A stretch of 64,000 bases of DNA from Variovorax sp. EL159 (lineage in GTDB: Bacteria; Pseudomonadota; Gammaproteobacteria; Burkholderiales; Burkholderiaceae_C). A model generated the notes under the pieces. It was not told the origin of the DNA and ran no database searches. It saw nothing but the letters and a program-made list of their open reading frames with translations. Location of the stretch: contig NZ_FMUJ01000002.1 in the NCBI RefSeq assembly GCF_900100965.1, positions 927,869 to 991,868 on the forward strand. The letters are read 5' to 3'. Both the position numbers and the translations under genes were made by a program. This document shows positions 45,757 through 56,182 of this stretch, piece by piece. Position 1 is the first letter of the stretch. Each line of letters starts with the position of its first letter.

Positions 45757-47805
45757 GCGTTCGCGGGCACGTCCCATGCGCAGGCCCAGGATGCGGCCCC
45801 GGCCCAACCGGCCGACCCCGCCAGCCTGCGCGAAGTCACCGTCACCGGCAATCCGCTCGGCGCCAGCGAGCTGATCGCGCCGACCACCACGCTGTCGGGC
45901 GACAAGCTGCTGCTGCGTTCCGAATCGACGCTCGGCGAAACGCTCAACAACGTGCCCGGCGTGAGCAGCAGCTACTTCGGCCCGAACGCCAGCCGTCCGA
46001 TCATTCGCGGACAGGACGGCGACCGCATCCGCATCCTTCAGAACGGCGGCGGCGCGCCCGACGCCTCGGCACTGAGCTACGACCACGCGGTGCCGGTCGA
46101 CGCACTGGTCACCGAGCGCATCGAAGTGCTGCGCGGCCCCTCGGCGCTGCAGTACGGCGGCAGTGCGGTCGGCGGCGTGGTCAACGTGATCGACAACCGC
46201 ATTCCGTCCGAACCGATCAACGGCTTCGGTGGCCGCGCCGACCTGGGCTACGCCACCGGCAACAAGGAGAAGAACGGCGGCGTGGTGCTCGAAGGCGGCA
46301 ACGACCGCTTCGCGGTGCACGTCGACGCCTTCAAGCGCGACTCGAAAGACGCCTCGGTGCCCATCGACCTGAACTGCGAGAAGCCCGGCTCGCCGTGGCG
46401 TGCACGCAAGATCTGCAACTCGGCCAACGAGGCGCATGGCGGCGCGATCGGCGGCACGCTGTTCTTCGACCAGGGCTACATCGGCGCGTCGGTCGCCACC
46501 TACCGCAGCACCTACGGCACCGTGGCCGAGGACGACGTGACCATCGGCATGAAGTCCGACCGCTACGCGCTGGAAGGCGAGTGGCGCCCGGGCGGCATCA
46601 TCCGCAGCGTCCACGCCAAGCTCAGCCACACCAACTACCGCCACACCGAGTTCGAGGGCAGCCAGCCCGGCACGAAGTTCTCGAACATGAGCAACGACCT
46701 GCGCATCGAGGCGCGCCACGAGAAGATCGGCAACTTCGAAGGCCTGGTCGGCTTCAGCAGCGAGACCAACCGCTTCGCCGCCGATGGCGAGGAGGCCTTT
46801 GCGCCGCACAGCCGCACGCGCTCGAACGCGCTGTTCCTGTATGAGGAGTACGGCACGTCGTGGGGCCGCCTGAGCTTCGGCGCGCGCACCGAGAAGGTCC
46901 GCATCCGCTCGCTGGGCTACCCGGACGATCCGACCGTCACGCGCTTCGCCGTTGGCGAGCGCACCTTCAATCCGCACAGCGCGGCCTTCGGTGCGCTGGT
47001 CAACCTCGCGCCGCAGTGGCAGCTGACCTCGAACCTTGCCTACACCGAGCGCGCGCCGAAAGACTACGAGTTGCTCGCCAACGGTCCGCACGTGGCCACG
47101 GCCGCGTGGGAAGTGGGCGACCCGAACCTGAAGAAGGAAAAGTCCACCGGCTTCGACCTTGGGGCGCAGTGGAAGTCGGGCGCCAACACGGCCCGCGTCA
47201 ATGCGTATGTCACGCGCTTCAGCAACTACATCGGCCTGACCGCGTCGGGCCGCACGCTCGACAAGGAAGGCCAGGTGGTGACCGACCCCGAGGTGACCGA
47301 CACGCTGGCCGAGTACCTGTACCGCGGCGTGCGCGCGCGCTTCACCGGCATCGAGGCCAGCGGCAACCTGCGCCTGCTGGGCACCGACGGTTTCGCGCGG
47401 ATGGCCGATGCGTCCACGCTCGACCTCGAATGGCGCGGCGACATCGTGCGTGCGAAGAACCTCGACACCGACGAACCGCTGCCGCGCATCGCACCGCTGC
47501 GTTTGGGCGCGACGCTGGTTTACGCCAACGGCCCGTGGGGCGCGCGCTTCGGCTTCGACTACAACGCGGCGCAGCATCGCGTGCCGAGTGTCGGCGCCCG
47601 CGAGACGGATGCGTACACGCTGTGGAATGCGGCGATCACCTACCGCATGAAGGTTCAGCGCGCCAACCTCACCTGGTATGCGCGCATGGACAACATCACG
47701 AACAAGCTGGCCTACAGCCCGACGTCGATCCTGACGACGACGGTGTATCCGAACGCGCCGTTGCCGGGGCGGTCGCTGAAGGTCGGTTTGCGCGTGACGT
47801 TCTGA
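45703..47805 (+). CDS. ZnuD-like TonB-dependent receptor, cassette 2
   Basis: A 700-residue outer-membrane receptor resembling the neisserial zinc receptor ZnuD. Signal peptide and probable TonB box (LREVTVTGNP) are followed by plug motifs LGETLNNVPGVSSSYFGPNA, PIIRGQDGDRIRIL and IEVLRGPSALQYGGSAVGGV. The barrel has YELLANGPHVATAAWEVGDP, aligning with a characteristic ZnuD stretch, and ends KVGLRVTF. The His-rich loop of meningococcal ZnuD is not obvious; the pair of Cys (NCEKPGS, KICNSANEAHGG) in an external loop may replace it. Zinc is the most likely cargo by family. No Zur box was recognised upstream. Confidence 0.9.
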   Translation: MIPNFRRNAIGVAVLSLAAFAGTSHAQAQDAAPAQPADPASLREVTVTGNPLGASELIAPTTTLSGDKLLLRSESTLGETLNNVPGVSSSYFGPNASRPIIRGQDGDRIRILQNGGGAPDASALSYDHAVPVDALVTERIEVLRGPSALQYGGSAVGGVVNVIDNRIPSEPINGFGGRADLGYATGNKEKNGGVVLEGGNDRFAVHVDAFKRDSKDASVPIDLNCEKPGSPWRARKICNSANEAHGGAIGGTLFFDQGYIGASVATYRSTYGTVAEDDVTIGMKSDRYALEGEWRPGGIIRSVHAKLSHTNYRHTEFEGSQPGTKFSNMSNDLRIEARHEKIGNFEGLVGFSSETNRFAADGEEAFAPHSRTRSNALFLYEEYGTSWGRLSFGARTEKVRIRSLGYPDDPTVTRFAVGERTFNPHSAAFGALVNLAPQWQLTSNLAYTERAPKDYELLANGPHVATAAWEVGDPNLKKEKSTGFDLGAQWKSGANTARVNAYVTRFSNYIGLTASGRTLDKEGQVVTDPEVTDTLAEYLYRGVRARFTGIEASGNLRLLGTDGFARMADASTLDLEWRGDIVRAKNLDTDEPLPRIAPLRLGATLVYANGPWGARFGFDYNAAQHRVPSVGARETDAYTLWNAAITYRMKVQRANLTWYARMDNITNKLAYSPTSILTTTVYPNAPLPGRSLKVGLRVTF

Positions 47806-47815
47806 CCTTGTATTG

Positions 47816-47920
47816 CTCCCTCCCCCTTTGGGGGAGGGCAGGGGTGGGGGCAAGCGGCGGACCCATCGAGCGCTCTGATTGCCCCCATCCCAACCTTCCC
47901 CCGGAGGGGGAAGGAGCAAT
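47816..47920. repeat. Palindromic GC-rich intergenic element, tandem copy 1
   Basis: A 105-bp unit starting CTCCCTCCCCCTTTGGGGGA. Its left 38 bases are nearly complementary to its right 38. It lies 10 bp after the receptor stop and could end that transcript. Confidence 0.85.
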
Positions 47921-47956
47921 GCGGGAACGGTGCGTGCATTTGTCCCTGATGTCTTT

Positions 47957-48061
47957 CTCCCTCCCCTTCCGGGGGAGGGCAGGGGTGGGGGCAAGCGGCG
48001 GACCTATCGAGCACTCTGCCTGCCCCCATCCCAACCTTCCCCCAGAGGGGGAAGGAGCAAG
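47957..48061. repeat. Palindromic GC-rich intergenic element, tandem copy 2
   Basis: A near-identical 105-bp unit in the same orientation, 36 bp after copy 1, with only a few substitutions. A third, inverted copy is at 38397-38498. It ends 30 bp before the AEC transporter start. Confidence 0.85.
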
Positions 48062-48091
48062 GCACGGCAAGCGCTCGACTATCCTTCGAGG

Positions 48092-49042
48092 GTGAATTCC
48101 TTCGTCATTTCCTCGCTCCTGCCCGTCGTCCTTCTCATCGCCGCGGGCTACCTCGCAGGCAGGCGTCGCTGGATCAGCGGCAATGCGGTCAAGGACCTGT
48201 CGAACCTCATCTTCCTGTTGCTCGCGCCCGCGCTGTTGTTCCGCGCCATGAGCACGGTGCACGTCGAGCAACTCAGCCTCAAGCCGGTCGCGGCGTACTT
48301 CATCGCCTCGGGCCTGCTGTTCGCGGGCACGCTCGCGTTGCGTGGCTTCAACCGCACGGCGGCGGTGATCGCGCTGGCCAACACCTACAGCAACACCGTG
48401 ATGATCGGCATCGCGCTCATCGGCCTGGCCTACGGCGAAGAGGGCATGGTAGTGCTGCTCACGTTGATCTCGCTGCACTCGCTGGTCTTGCTGACCAGTG
48501 CCACCGTCGTGCTCGAACTGGCCGTTGCGCGCGAGCACGCGGTGGTCGGCGGTGCGGAAAAGCGCTCGATGGCGCGCACCGTGCTGCGCGCCTTGCGCAA
48601 CGCCATCATCCATCCGGTGCCGCTGCCGATCATGGCGGGCCTGCTGTTCGCGCAGACCGGCCTTGCGATGCCCGAAGTCATCGACAAGCCGATCCAGCTG
48701 CTCGGCCAGGCCTTCGGACCGGTGGCGCTGGTGATGGTCGGCATCACGCTCGCGCTCACGCCCATCGGCCGGCACTGGCGTGGCGCGCTGGTGCAGGCGC
48801 TGGTCAAGAACCTGCTGCACCCGCTGCTGGTGGCCGGCATCGGCTGGGTGCTCGGCGTGCGCGGCATACCGCTCACGGTGATGGTGGTTGCGGCGGCGCT
48901 GCCCATCGGCGCCAATGTGTTCCTGTTCTCGCAGCGCTACCGCACCGCTGAAGACCTGGTGACGGCCAGCGTGGCGGTATCGACCGTGCTGGCGCTCGGC
49001 ACGCTCACGCTGGTGATGGTCTGGGTGCAGTGGCTGCCCTGA
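48092..49042 (+). CDS. AEC (auxin efflux carrier) family transporter
   Basis: A 316-residue membrane protein with ten hydrophobic segments in two halves; the first half includes LLPVVLLIAAGYLAGRRRW, DLSNLIFLLLAPALLFRAM and ANTYSNTVMIGIALIGLAYG. Family members export carboxylates, amino acids or similar small acids. GTG 48092 is chosen because the first helix follows directly; the open frame further upstream runs through the repeats and is not coding. Confidence 0.88.
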   Translation: MNSFVISSLLPVVLLIAAGYLAGRRRWISGNAVKDLSNLIFLLLAPALLFRAMSTVHVEQLSLKPVAAYFIASGLLFAGTLALRGFNRTAAVIALANTYSNTVMIGIALIGLAYGEEGMVVLLTLISLHSLVLLTSATVVLELAVAREHAVVGGAEKRSMARTVLRALRNAIIHPVPLPIMAGLLFAQTGLAMPEVIDKPIQLLGQAFGPVALVMVGITLALTPIGRHWRGALVQALVKNLLHPLLVAGIGWVLGVRGIPLTVMVVAAALPIGANVFLFSQRYRTAEDLVTASVAVSTVLALGTLTLVMVWVQWLP

Positions 49043-49177
49043 GCCCTTCGGTTCTCTCTTCGTAGCGCGTCGCGAACTTTCGCCCTAGCGCGTTCCTTCG
49101 CGCGCCCTATGCCGTTCGGCAGGGTGGCCGTTTGGTGAGATGGCGCACGGCACCCACGGCCCTACATTTGCCGGCTG

Positions 49178-49585
49178 ATGATTTACCCGGCGCGCTCTTC
49201 GCCCCTTCCTGCTATGGCGTTGGTCGCGACGGTGATCGCGCTGCAATGCATGCCCGCGCAGGCGGCGGCCGATGCGAAGCCCTGCAGGACGCCGTGCCTG
49301 TCCGTCAATGTGCCCCGTGAGATAGCGGAGAAGCCGGCGGAGAAGGCGCCCAAAAAAGCGCCGGATCCCGAGCCGAAGCCCGCGCCTGCGGCCGTGGCGC
49401 GGCCGGCCGCGAAGCCACGGCCCCAAGCCGCCGCGCAGGCCTCGACGACATCGCAGGACGCGCAAAGGGAACCCGTCGCCAGAAGGCCCGCGCCCTCGAA
49501 GCGCTGCGGCGACATCAACATGCGCGCCGCCATCGGCGAGCCGCTGTCGGACCAGGACATGAAGACATTGAGGAGCCAATGCTGA
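49178..49585 (+). CDS. Secreted Pro/Ala-rich protein of unknown function
   Basis: A 135-residue protein with a signal peptide (cleavage near CMPAQAAA; ATG 49214 is an alternative start). It has a Cys pair (KPCRTPCLSV), a disordered Lys/Pro/Ala-rich middle (about 50-105) and a compact conserved-looking end: RCGDINMRAAIGEPLSDQDM ... LRSQC. Its last codons overlap the start of the OmpA-domain lipoprotein gene by 7 bp, so the two are translationally linked. I do not recognise the family. The four Cys suggest disulfides in the periplasm. Confidence 0.7.
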   Translation: MIYPARSSPLPAMALVATVIALQCMPAQAAADAKPCRTPCLSVNVPREIAEKPAEKAPKKAPDPEPKPAPAAVARPAAKPRPQAAAQASTTSQDAQREPVARRPAPSKRCGDINMRAAIGEPLSDQDMKTLRSQC

Positions 49586-50814
49586 TGATGACGAACATCT
49601 CCCTGACCACCTCGCGCACGCCGCGCCGCATCCGCGCGTCGCTCCGCATGCTGGCGCTGTGCGCCACCGTCGTGCTCGCCGCCGCCTGCGCGCATCGCCC
49701 CGTGCCCGGCAACGCCATGCCCTTCGACCAGGCCGTCAACCAGGCGGTGGACGACCTGATGGTGCAGACGCAGAAGCTGCCGGCCTTCCTGGCGAAAGTG
49801 GAGTCGTCGCTCAAGCAGAGCCGCATCGTGATCGACCCGCTGCTCGAAGGCGCGAGCGGCCAGCAGACCGAGGTGACCCGCGTGGCCGAGCAGCGCATCG
49901 TCCAGCGCATGCAGGCCCAGTTCAAGCAGTTCACCGTGACGCCGTTCAACGCCACCGAGATCGGCAACGCACAGTACGTGCTCAACGGCACGCTGGTGCG
50001 CGACAAGGACGCGTCGGGCGGCCCGTACCGCCTGAACCTTGCGCTGACCGAGATCAAGAGCGGCGTGGTGATCGCGCAGTCGGTGGCGCGCATCAGCGAC
50101 GCATCGCTCGACACGCGGCCTACCGCCTTCTTTCGCGACAGCCCGGTGAACGGCAAGGATCGCGGCGTCGAGGGCTACATCCGCACCGCGGAAACCCAGC
50201 CGGGCCAGGCGGCCGATGCGCTGTACCTCGAACGCCTGCCGACCTCGACCGTGCTGCAGGAGGCCACCGCCGCCTACGAGGCCGGCCGCATGAGCGAGGC
50301 GCTGAGCCGCTACGAGGCGGCATCGAAGCGGCCCGACGGGCAGCAGTTGCGCATCTACAGCGGCTTGTACCTCACGCAATCGCAACTTGGGCGCACGGCC
50401 GATGCCGAGAAAACCTTCGGCACCATCGCGCGCCTGGGGCTCGAAACCAACAACCTGAGCGTCAAGTTCCTGTTCAAGCCGGGCTCGACGGACTTTCTGG
50501 CGGACCCGAAGATCAGCGCGGCCTATCCGATGTGGCTGCGCCAGATCGCGCGGCAGGCGGCGCAGATCGATTCGTGCGTGGTCGTGACGGGGCACACCAG
50601 CCGCACGGGCTCCGAGGCGGTCAACGAGCGGCTGTCGCTGCAGCGCGCCGCGAGCGTCAAGAGCCGGTTGGTGACCGAGGCGCCGCCGCTGTCGAAGAAG
50701 CTGCGCGAGGCCGGCATGGGCTTTCGCGAGAACATCGTCGGTACCGGGGCCGACGATGCGAGCGACGCGCTGGACCGGCGCGTCGAGTTCAAGGTGGTGG
50801 GTTGCGAGACTTGA
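49579..50814 (+). CDS. OmpA-domain lipoprotein
   Basis: A 411-residue outer-membrane lipoprotein. After a long N-terminus the lipobox is VLAAAC (lipidated Cys near residue 36). Residues 45-200 resemble an LpoB/CsgG-like sensor fold (VDDLMVQTQKLPAFLAKVES; YVLNGTLVRDKDASGGPYRL). A TPR-like stretch follows (EAGRMSEALSRYEAASKRPD), then an OmpA-like peptidoglycan-binding domain (VVVTGHTSRTGSEAVNERLS ... LDRRVEFKV). It probably links an envelope assembly to peptidoglycan. It is co-translated with the preceding small secreted protein. Confidence 0.85.
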   Translation: MLMMTNISLTTSRTPRRIRASLRMLALCATVVLAAACAHRPVPGNAMPFDQAVNQAVDDLMVQTQKLPAFLAKVESSLKQSRIVIDPLLEGASGQQTEVTRVAEQRIVQRMQAQFKQFTVTPFNATEIGNAQYVLNGTLVRDKDASGGPYRLNLALTEIKSGVVIAQSVARISDASLDTRPTAFFRDSPVNGKDRGVEGYIRTAETQPGQAADALYLERLPTSTVLQEATAAYEAGRMSEALSRYEAASKRPDGQQLRIYSGLYLTQSQLGRTADAEKTFGTIARLGLETNNLSVKFLFKPGSTDFLADPKISAAYPMWLRQIARQAAQIDSCVVVTGHTSRTGSEAVNERLSLQRAASVKSRLVTEAPPLSKKLREAGMGFRENIVGTGADDASDALDRRVEFKVVGCET

Positions 50815-50820
50815 CTCGCC

Positions 50821-50904
50821 CCCAGGCTTCGCGCACTTCGTGTCGCTGCGCCAACCCCGTCCGGGGGCAACACCTGCGGCCCGGCAGAGCCGGTTCCGCG
50901 GTGT
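50821..50904. repeat. Dispersed intergenic repeat, full copy
   Basis: Begins CCCAGGCTTCGCGCACTTCG. It has the hairpin CCCGGCAGAGCCGG flanked by complementary TGCGG/CCGCG arms. Closely similar to 36841-36930. It begins 7 bp after the lipoprotein stop, between convergent genes. Confidence 0.75.
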
Positions 50905-50916
50905 TTCGCGAACAGA

Positions 50917-51570
50917 TCAGGGCGCCAGCCGCTCGCGCACCCAGTCGGCGCCTTCGAGCCGGTAGCGCAGCCGGTCGTGCAGCCGGCTCTTGCGGCCCTG
51001 CCAGAACTCCCAGCGGTCGGGCACCAGCCGAAAGCCGCCCCAATGCGGCGGGCGCGGTGGCGACAGCAGGTGCTTGGCGGCAGCCACCGCGGCGTTCTTC
51101 ACCAGCACGTCGCGTCCGCTGATGACCTCGCTCTGCGGGCTGGCCCAGGCGCCGATGCGTGAATCGAGCGGGCGGCTGGCGAAGTAGGCGTCGCTTTCGT
51201 CGGTGCCGGCCTTCTCGACGCGGCCTTCGATGCGCACCACGCGCTCGAGCTCGACCCAGTGGAACTGCAGCGCCGCATACGGGTTGCCCGACAGCTCCTG
51301 GCCCTTGCGGCTTTCGTAGTTGGTGTACCAGACGATGCCGCGCGCGTCGTAGCCCTTGATCAGCACGATGCGGCTGGACGGCCGCAGGTCGCTGCCCACG
51401 GTGCACAGCGTCATGGCATTGGGCTCGGGCACTTGCGCGTCGATGGCCTCGGTGAGCCAGCGCTCGAATTGCTTGAGCGGATCGCTGGCGCTGTGGGCCT
51501 CGCCGAGTTCGGCGCGTTCGTAGCTCTTGCGCAGCGCGGCCAGCGTTTCGTTGGTTGGAGAGGAAGTCAT
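50917..51570 (-). CDS. pdxH: Pyridoxamine/pyridoxine 5'-phosphate oxidase
   Basis: A 217-residue FMN enzyme that makes pyridoxal 5'-phosphate. It shows the N-terminal [23 protein letters not shown]-binding [59 protein letters not shown] and the C-terminal [19 protein letters not shown], all in family order and length. ATG 51570 is only 30 bp from the divergent nucleotidyltransferase start. Confidence 0.96.
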   Translation of the reverse strand: MTSSPTNETLAALRKSYERAELGEAHSASDPLKQFERWLTEAIDAQVPEPNAMTLCTVGSDLRPSSRIVLIKGYDARGIVWYTNYESRKGQELSGNPYAALQFHWVELERVVRIEGRVEKAGTDESDAYFASRPLDSRIGAWASPQSEVISGRDVLVKNAAVAAAKHLLSPPRPPHWGGFRLVPDRWEFWQGRKSRLHDRLRYRLEGADWVRERLAP

Positions 51571-51600
51571 GGCCGAATTGTTGCGCACATACTTCGGCCC

Positions 51601-52167
51601 ATGACGACCAAGGCGAATTCCCCGGTGGTGATCGTGCTGGCCTCGGGCCGGGGCGAACGCTTCATTGCGGCCGGTGGCACGGGTTCCAAACTGAAGGCGA
51701 TGCTCGCGGGCAAGCCGGTGCTGGAGCGCACGCTCGATGCGGTGCGCGCCAGCGGGCTGCCGTGGCACCTGGAAGACATCGGCCATCCCGGCATGGGCGA
51801 CTCCATCGCCGCGGCCGTGCGCGCCACGCCCGGCGCCAGGGGCTGGCTGATCCTGCCGGGCGACCTGCCGCTGGTGCGGCCCGAGACACTGCAGGCGGTT
51901 GCTGCCGCGCTCGGTGGTCGGGTGAATGCCGTACAGCCGCAGTACGAGGGCGAGCGTGGGCATCCGGTGGGCTTTGCGGCGGGCTGCCATGCGCAGCTTG
52001 CGGCGCTGGAAGGCCCGCTGGGCGCATCGTCCATCCTGCGGTCGATGCGCGCTATCGATTCGGTAGCGGACTTGGTGGTGGACGATGTCGGCGTCGTGAC
52101 CGACATCGACACGCCCGAGGCCCTGGCGCGCGCCGAAGCGCTCTGGCTGGCGCGCGCGGGCCGTTAG
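51601..52167 (+). CDS. MobA/MocA-like nucleotidyltransferase
   Basis: A 188-residue NTP-transferase fold protein: [20 protein letters not shown] followed by SKLKAML (nucleotide loop and Lys), [17 protein letters not shown] (metal-binding Asp) and GHPVGFAAG, ending [12 protein letters not shown]. This pattern is that of CTP:molybdopterin cytidylyltransferase or related CoxI-associated proteins, so a role in molybdenum cofactor maturation is likely. No molybdoenzyme gene is nearby. Confidence 0.88.
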   Translation: MTTKANSPVVIVLASGRGERFIAAGGTGSKLKAMLAGKPVLERTLDAVRASGLPWHLEDIGHPGMGDSIAAAVRATPGARGWLILPGDLPLVRPETLQAVAAALGGRVNAVQPQYEGERGHPVGFAAGCHAQLAALEGPLGASSILRSMRAIDSVADLVVDDVGVVTDIDTPEALARAEALWLARAGR

Positions 52168-52174
52168 CGGTTCA

Positions 52175-52714
52175 TCAGGGCTTCGGGATCACCGCGCAGG
52201 CGATGCGCGGGCCTGAGTTGCCGGCCGGCTGCGTCGTGAAGTCGTCGCGGTCGCGGTGCACCACCAGCGCGCGGCCCACCACGTTGTTGGCGGCACCGTC
52301 GGTCAGCGAGATCGAGTGGTCTTCCACGCTGAAGCGGGCCACGCCGCCGGCGTCGGCCACGAGGCTCGGCAGTTCGCCGGCATGGCTGCCCGGTGCGGCG
52401 AACTTGCCGTGCGTGCCGCCGGTCGGGTTGAAGTGGCCGCCCGAGGCATTGCCGTTGTCGCCGCAGTCGCCCTTTTCGTGGATGTGGAAGCCGTGCTCGC
52501 TGCCCGGCACGAGGCCGCGCACTTCGCCCGACACGCGCACGCCGTGCTCCAGCGCGGTGAAGGTTACGGTGCCGCGCGTCGGGTTGGGCGTGATCGCGGC
52601 GGTCGGCACCAGCTCGACGGCCGTGCTCGGCTTGCCACCCATGCTGCCGCAGGCGGCCAGGACGGCGGTGGCGAGGAGGGCGGCACCGGTGGCGATGAGA
52701 CGACGATGGTTCAT
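52175..52714 (-). CDS. sodC: Cu/Zn superoxide dismutase, lipoprotein
   Basis: A 179-residue periplasmic or outer-membrane-anchored enzyme. The signal peptide has lipobox LAAC. Copper and zinc ligands are in [14 protein letters not shown] and [12 protein letters not shown], with the later ligand His in SVEDHSISL, and the C-terminal GPRIACAVI completes the disulfide. Its start overlaps the stop of the chaC gene (ATGA), so both are co-translated. Confidence 0.96.
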   Translation of the reverse strand: MNHRRLIATGAALLATAVLAACGSMGGKPSTAVELVPTAAITPNPTRGTVTFTALEHGVRVSGEVRGLVPGSEHGFHIHEKGDCGDNGNASGGHFNPTGGTHGKFAAPGSHAGELPSLVADAGGVARFSVEDHSISLTDGAANNVVGRALVVHRDRDDFTTQPAGNSGPRIACAVIPKP

Positions 52715-53427
52715 GTGTTTTCCTTGGACGGTCCGGAAGGTTGGGAAGAAGAGTCGGGAGACCCCGGAACATATACCGGAGCCGCTGGCGCATCGCAATC
52801 GGCGGCGGCCTTGGATGGTTGCGGTGCCTGCTTTGCGGGGGCGGATGCAGGGGGCGGCGCCAGCGCCACCAGCCGGGCCAGCGCGGCGTCGTGGATCGAA
52901 TGGCGCTGCAGCTCGAGCAGCGTCTGCTGTGCGTAGTCGAGCGAGCTGCCGTAGCGGCCGACCGCGTGGGCGAAGATGTGGCGATAGCGCTCTTCGCTCA
53001 GCTCGCCCGTGAAGTTGGGGCTGCGGCGCGACAGCGTGAAGGCCAGTGCGCGCACGGGGCCGTCGTCGGTGCCGCAGCGCAGCCACTTGGGGTCGTACAC
53101 GCCGGTCGGCATCTCGCGCAGCCAGAGCCGCTTCAGCGTTTCGAGCCCTTCGGCCTTCGGCACGCGGAACACCATGCCGCGGCAACTGCCGCCCGAGAGC
53201 AGCCCGAACACGAGGCCCGGCGTCTGGACGCTGCCCCGGTTGACGCGGCTCCACATCTTCAGCGCGCGGTGCCAGCCGTGCACCCAGGCGGGGCGCCGTT
53301 CGGTGAAGCCGAAGTCGGGCCGCCAGATCAGCGAGCCGTAGCCGAACAGCCAGAGATCTTCGTGTCCGCCCCAGTCGGCGATGGCGCGTTCGAGCATCGG
53401 CTGCGGGTCGCGCAGGGGCTTGGGCAT
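52711..53427 (-). CDS. chaC: ChaC-like gamma-glutamylcyclotransferase
   Basis: A 238-residue enzyme that degrades glutathione to 5-oxoproline and Cys-Gly. The cyclotransferase motif LFGYGSLIWRPDF is followed by RRPAWVHGWHRALKMWSRVN, RGMVFRVPK and LSRRSPNFTGELSEER. The last 40 or so residues are a Pro/Ala/Ser tail. ATG 53427 starts MPKPLRDPQ; upstream in-frame starts fall in the promoter region of the divergent gene. It is in an operon with sodC, a thiol/oxidant pairing. Confidence 0.92.
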   Translation of the reverse strand: MPKPLRDPQPMLERAIADWGGHEDLWLFGYGSLIWRPDFGFTERRPAWVHGWHRALKMWSRVNRGSVQTPGLVFGLLSGGSCRGMVFRVPKAEGLETLKRLWLREMPTGVYDPKWLRCGTDDGPVRALAFTLSRRSPNFTGELSEERYRHIFAHAVGRYGSSLDYAQQTLLELQRHSIHDAALARLVALAPPPASAPAKQAPQPSKAAADCDAPAAPVYVPGSPDSSSQPSGPSKENT

Positions 53428-53493
53428 CGGGTCGAGGCCCGGTGGTCCGGGATCCGGCGAGGGGTCCGACACGGGGGTGTCAGGGGCGGCGCC

Positions 53494-53499
53494 TACAAT
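53494..53499 (+). promoter_or_regulatory. Candidate -10 element of the OmpA-like gene
   Basis: TACAAT lies 64 bp upstream of the start, in the divergent region between chaC and the OmpA-like gene. No strong -35 is visible. Confidence 0.35.
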
Positions 53500-53562
53500 T
53501 TCGTGATCATGGTTCACCGCACCATTATTTACCGACCCCTTTCCTACGGAGCAAGACCCGCA

Positions 53563-54111
53563 ATGAGCGACGACGACAGCCAGCAAAATTTCATCCTCGG
53601 ATTCGTGATGGCCCTGATCGCCCTGGTGATCTTCTTCGTGGTGGGCATCGTGCTCTGGCACAAGGGCCACAACGCGGCTGCCGCCCCGGCCAAGCCCGCC
53701 GTGGTGATCTCGGCGCCGGCGCCGGGCCAGGAGACCAAGCTGGCCGAAGTCACCGAGACGGTGACGGTCACCATCCCCGACGGCGCCAGCATCCGCGTGG
53801 TCGACGGCGTGGTGAACTTCTACTTCGCGACCGGCAGCGCCGACCTCGCACCGGGCGCCGCCGAAGCGCTGGCCGCGGTCATCAAGGGCGTCGAGAGCGG
53901 CCACAAGGCCGTGGTCTCGGGCTTCCACGATGCCACGGGTGACGCGGCCATCAACGAAGAACTCGCCAAGAAGCGCGCCCAGATGGTGCGCGACGTGCTC
54001 ACGGGCCTGGGCGTGCCGGCCGACAAGATCGACCTGCAGAAGCCGGCCGTGACCGCCGGCACGGGCAATAACGCCGAGGCGCGCCGCGTCGAAGTCAAGC
54101 TGGTGGACTGA
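53563..54111 (+). CDS. Inner-membrane-anchored OmpA-like protein
   Basis: A 182-residue protein with a short acidic N-terminus (MSDDDSQQN), one membrane helix (about 10-33) and a linker. A C-terminal domain of OmpA type follows: VNFYFATGSADLAPGAAEAL, then VSGFHDATGDAAINEELAKK, and a final EARRVEVKLVD. It may bind peptidoglycan from the inner-membrane side. The usual OmpA Asp/Arg contacts are only partly conserved. A strong terminator follows 20 bp after the stop. Confidence 0.85.
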   Translation: MSDDDSQQNFILGFVMALIALVIFFVVGIVLWHKGHNAAAAPAKPAVVISAPAPGQETKLAEVTETVTVTIPDGASIRVVDGVVNFYFATGSADLAPGAAEALAAVIKGVESGHKAVVSGFHDATGDAAINEELAKKRAQMVRDVLTGLGVPADKIDLQKPAVTAGTGNNAEARRVEVKLVD

Positions 54112-54131
54112 GCGCCACCCGCCCGCAGAAC

Positions 54132-54156
54132 AAGCCCGGCAATGCCGGGCTTTTTT
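54132..54156 (+). terminator. Rho-independent terminator
   Basis: AAGCCCGGC-AAT-GCCGGGCTT with a T6 run directly after the stem, 20 bp past the OmpA-like gene. Confidence 0.9.
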
Positions 54157-54300
54157 GTGCCTGCCGCATGGGGGGCATGCCTGAGTAAATTCGTATTGTT
54201 CGGCGCCCGGATTTCATCAGCTCTTTTCCGTCAACTTGGTACGATGGGTCTCCAGGCCTCCAGTCGCATCCGCGACACGCAGCAAGAGCCAAAGACCCCC

Positions 54301-56136
<1,836 letters not shown>

Positions 56137-56182
56137 AAATGCATCGCCCCCGAGGCCATGCGCAACGTATTGGAGAAATGAA

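Noticed and set aside
47816-48061. Possible CRISPR array
   Set aside because: Only two units, each a 105-bp palindrome with one 36-bp spacer, and no cas genes; the third copy lies elsewhere and is inverted.
47879-48091. Upstream extension of the AEC transporter reading frame through the repeats
   Set aside because: It translates the palindromic repeats into Pro/Gly-rich sequence; the first membrane helix follows the GTG at 48092.
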